This document shows positions 63,156 to 64,000 of a stretch of DNA of 64,000 nucleotides, piece by piece. Each line of letters starts with the position of its first letter. The stretch's first letter is position 1. Under the pieces are notes generated by a model. The model did no database searches, was not told the DNA's origin, and saw nothing but the letters and a program-made list of their open reading frames with translations. A program made the translations under genes and the position numbers. Source of the stretch: Alteromonas oceanisediminis (GTDB lineage Bacteria > Pseudomonadota > Gammaproteobacteria > Enterobacterales > Alteromonadaceae). Where the stretch lies: positions 62,001-126,000 of the forward strand of contig NZ_JAHCTA010000008.1 in assembly GCF_018474025.1 (NCBI RefSeq). Direction: 5' to 3'.

Positions 63156-64000
63156 TGGAATGCTCCCTTTCGATAACGGCGTTGCCGCACCAGTTTGTTC
63201 TTCGCCAGTTCAACGAGTGCTGTCAGTGTGCTCCACCAACCAGCATGACGTATCGCAGTGGCCAGCCATGCCGCCTTATGGCGCTTTTTGGGAAGAAACG
63301 CGAGCAGTTGCTGTGCAACGCGTCGTTTAAAATGATAATCACCCAACCACTCTCGATGTTTGAGTGCGGATTGCAAACGGATCTCGCCTTGCGCCGGTGT
63401 GAGTTTTTGTACTCTGGCGGTGATGCCATTTTCAGTGTGTTCACGGTAGTCAAACAGCGCCTTCGGGATATTCACAAACACGCGTTTTGCCTGCACAAAA
63501 CGCACATACAAATCCCAGTCTTGGCCATTCGGCAATGCTTCGTCGAACGGAATGTCTAACAAGTGTTGGCGCTTTGCACTGAACCCACTCATTCCACTGA
63601 ATGCGTTGCCTGTGCGTAGCGATTGTTCATTCACTCGGATTTGCGGATTAATATGCGAGATGTGATGCCTAAACATGATGGAGTGACCACACACCACGGC
63701 ATCGGCACCTACTGCATAGGCTTTCAAATGCTCACTGATAAATTCGCGATGCCAGCTGTCGTCGTCATCCAGAAAGGCCACAACCTCATATTGCGCAATG
63801 GCGACCCCAATGTTTCGAGCGGTGTTCGCTCCGCTTGGCGTTGGCAAGCGGTGATAACGAATATGCGTGTGTGGAAACTGTTCCAGCACACTGCGGTAAT
63901 CGGCGCTTGAGGCGTCGTCCACGATCACGATTTCGCTGGGCGGGTAAGTTTGATCCAATACGCTATTCAGCGCTTGATACAAATAGTCAGGACGCTCGTG
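63152..64000 (-). CDS. Glycosyltransferase family 2 (5' end outside window)
   Basis: The frame is open to the right edge; the first ATG inside (63982) is not the true start, since the usual strand VSVIIP... of GT2 enzymes precedes the YLYQALNSVLDQTYPPSEIVIVDDASS segment seen here in pieces. Present: the nucleotide-binding VDDAS, GANTARNIGVAIA, and the DxD-type FLDDDDSWH; the acceptor side contains GQDWDLYVRF. About 282 residues are visible. Belongs to the leftward polysaccharide operon. Confidence 0.88.
   Translation of the reverse strand, partial: HERPDYLYQALNSVLDQTYPPSEIVIVDDASSADYRSVLEQFPHTHIRYHRLPTPSGANTARNIGVAIAQYEVVAFLDDDDSWHREFISEHLKAYAVGADAVVCGHSIMFRHHISHINPQIRVNEQSLRTGNAFSGMSGFSAKRQHLLDIPFDEALPNGQDWDLYVRFVQAKRVFVNIPKALFDYREHTENGITARVQKLTPAQGEIRLQSALKHREWLGDYHFKRRVAQQLLAFLPKKRHKAAWLATAIRHAGWWSTLTALVELAKNKLVRQRRYRKGAFQ

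Overview
The window is chromosomal DNA from a Gram-negative gammaproteobacterium, most likely a marine heterotroph of the Alteromonadales or a neighbouring order. That placement is inferred from gene content and order: ruvCAB followed by ybgC-tolQRAB-pal-cpoB, tRNA-Lys copies and nadA, two TonB-dependent receptors, a trehalose locus, PhoX and a PEP-CTERM protein. No 16S gene or other decisive marker is present. Overall base composition looks moderate, with visibly more A+T-rich accessory stretches at about 11.2-16.1 kb and 57.1-58.7 kb.

Layout. 1-9220 (+): end of aspS, nudB, ruvCAB (no yebC between them), then the Tol-Pal envelope operon. Between ruvB and ybgC lies a probable small RNA gene on the minus strand, with its own promoter and a textbook terminator. 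9363-11158: three identical tRNA-Lys(UUU) genes in a 105-bp tandem repeat, nadA with a possible leader attenuator, and tRNA-Ser(GGA). 11159-16130: a roughly 5-kb A+T-rich island bounded by the tRNA-Ser 3' end and an imperfect copy of it; it holds a YflT-like stress protein, a glycosyltransferase-like protein, an FAD enzyme and two DUF421 membrane proteins. The junction copy is preceded by a structured motif (paired stems around GGA loops) that also precedes a displaced tRNA-Lys 3' end at 9.77 kb. This shared signature, with compensatory base changes, is the least explained structure in the window.

16182-26882: an M3 peptidase lipoprotein, a Zur-box-controlled MerC-like/COG0523 pair, DUF1622 and DUF1028 proteins, a PEP-CTERM protein, PhoX alkaline phosphatase preceded by a 5 x 11-bp PhoB-type array, tatABC (PhoX is itself a Tat substrate), and a TRIC channel. 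26968-33356: a trehalose regulon (cytoplasmic trehalase, MFS importer, LacI regulator, TonB receptor) with three matching LacI-type operators. 33743-40828: an EF-hand protein, a BlaI/M56/TonB-receptor signalling locus whose peptidase has lost its zinc motif, katG, and two small unknown genes behind a sigma-S-like -10.

40891-55233: a CBS protein, a hybrid histidine kinase paired with a substrate-binding lipoprotein but no transporter, DUF3010 and DUF2721 proteins, a ThrE-type exporter with an MMPL transporter, small unknown proteins, and an RND efflux pump without its outer-membrane channel. 55399-58622: a secreted beta-helix protein, a CopG-type antitoxin remnant, an NTF2-like protein and a broken esterase gene. 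58719-64000 (-): a polysaccharide operon (pyruvyl transferase, nitroreductase-like protein, flippase, sulfotransferase, glycosyltransferase) running off the right edge, suggesting a pyruvylated and possibly sulfated polysaccharide.
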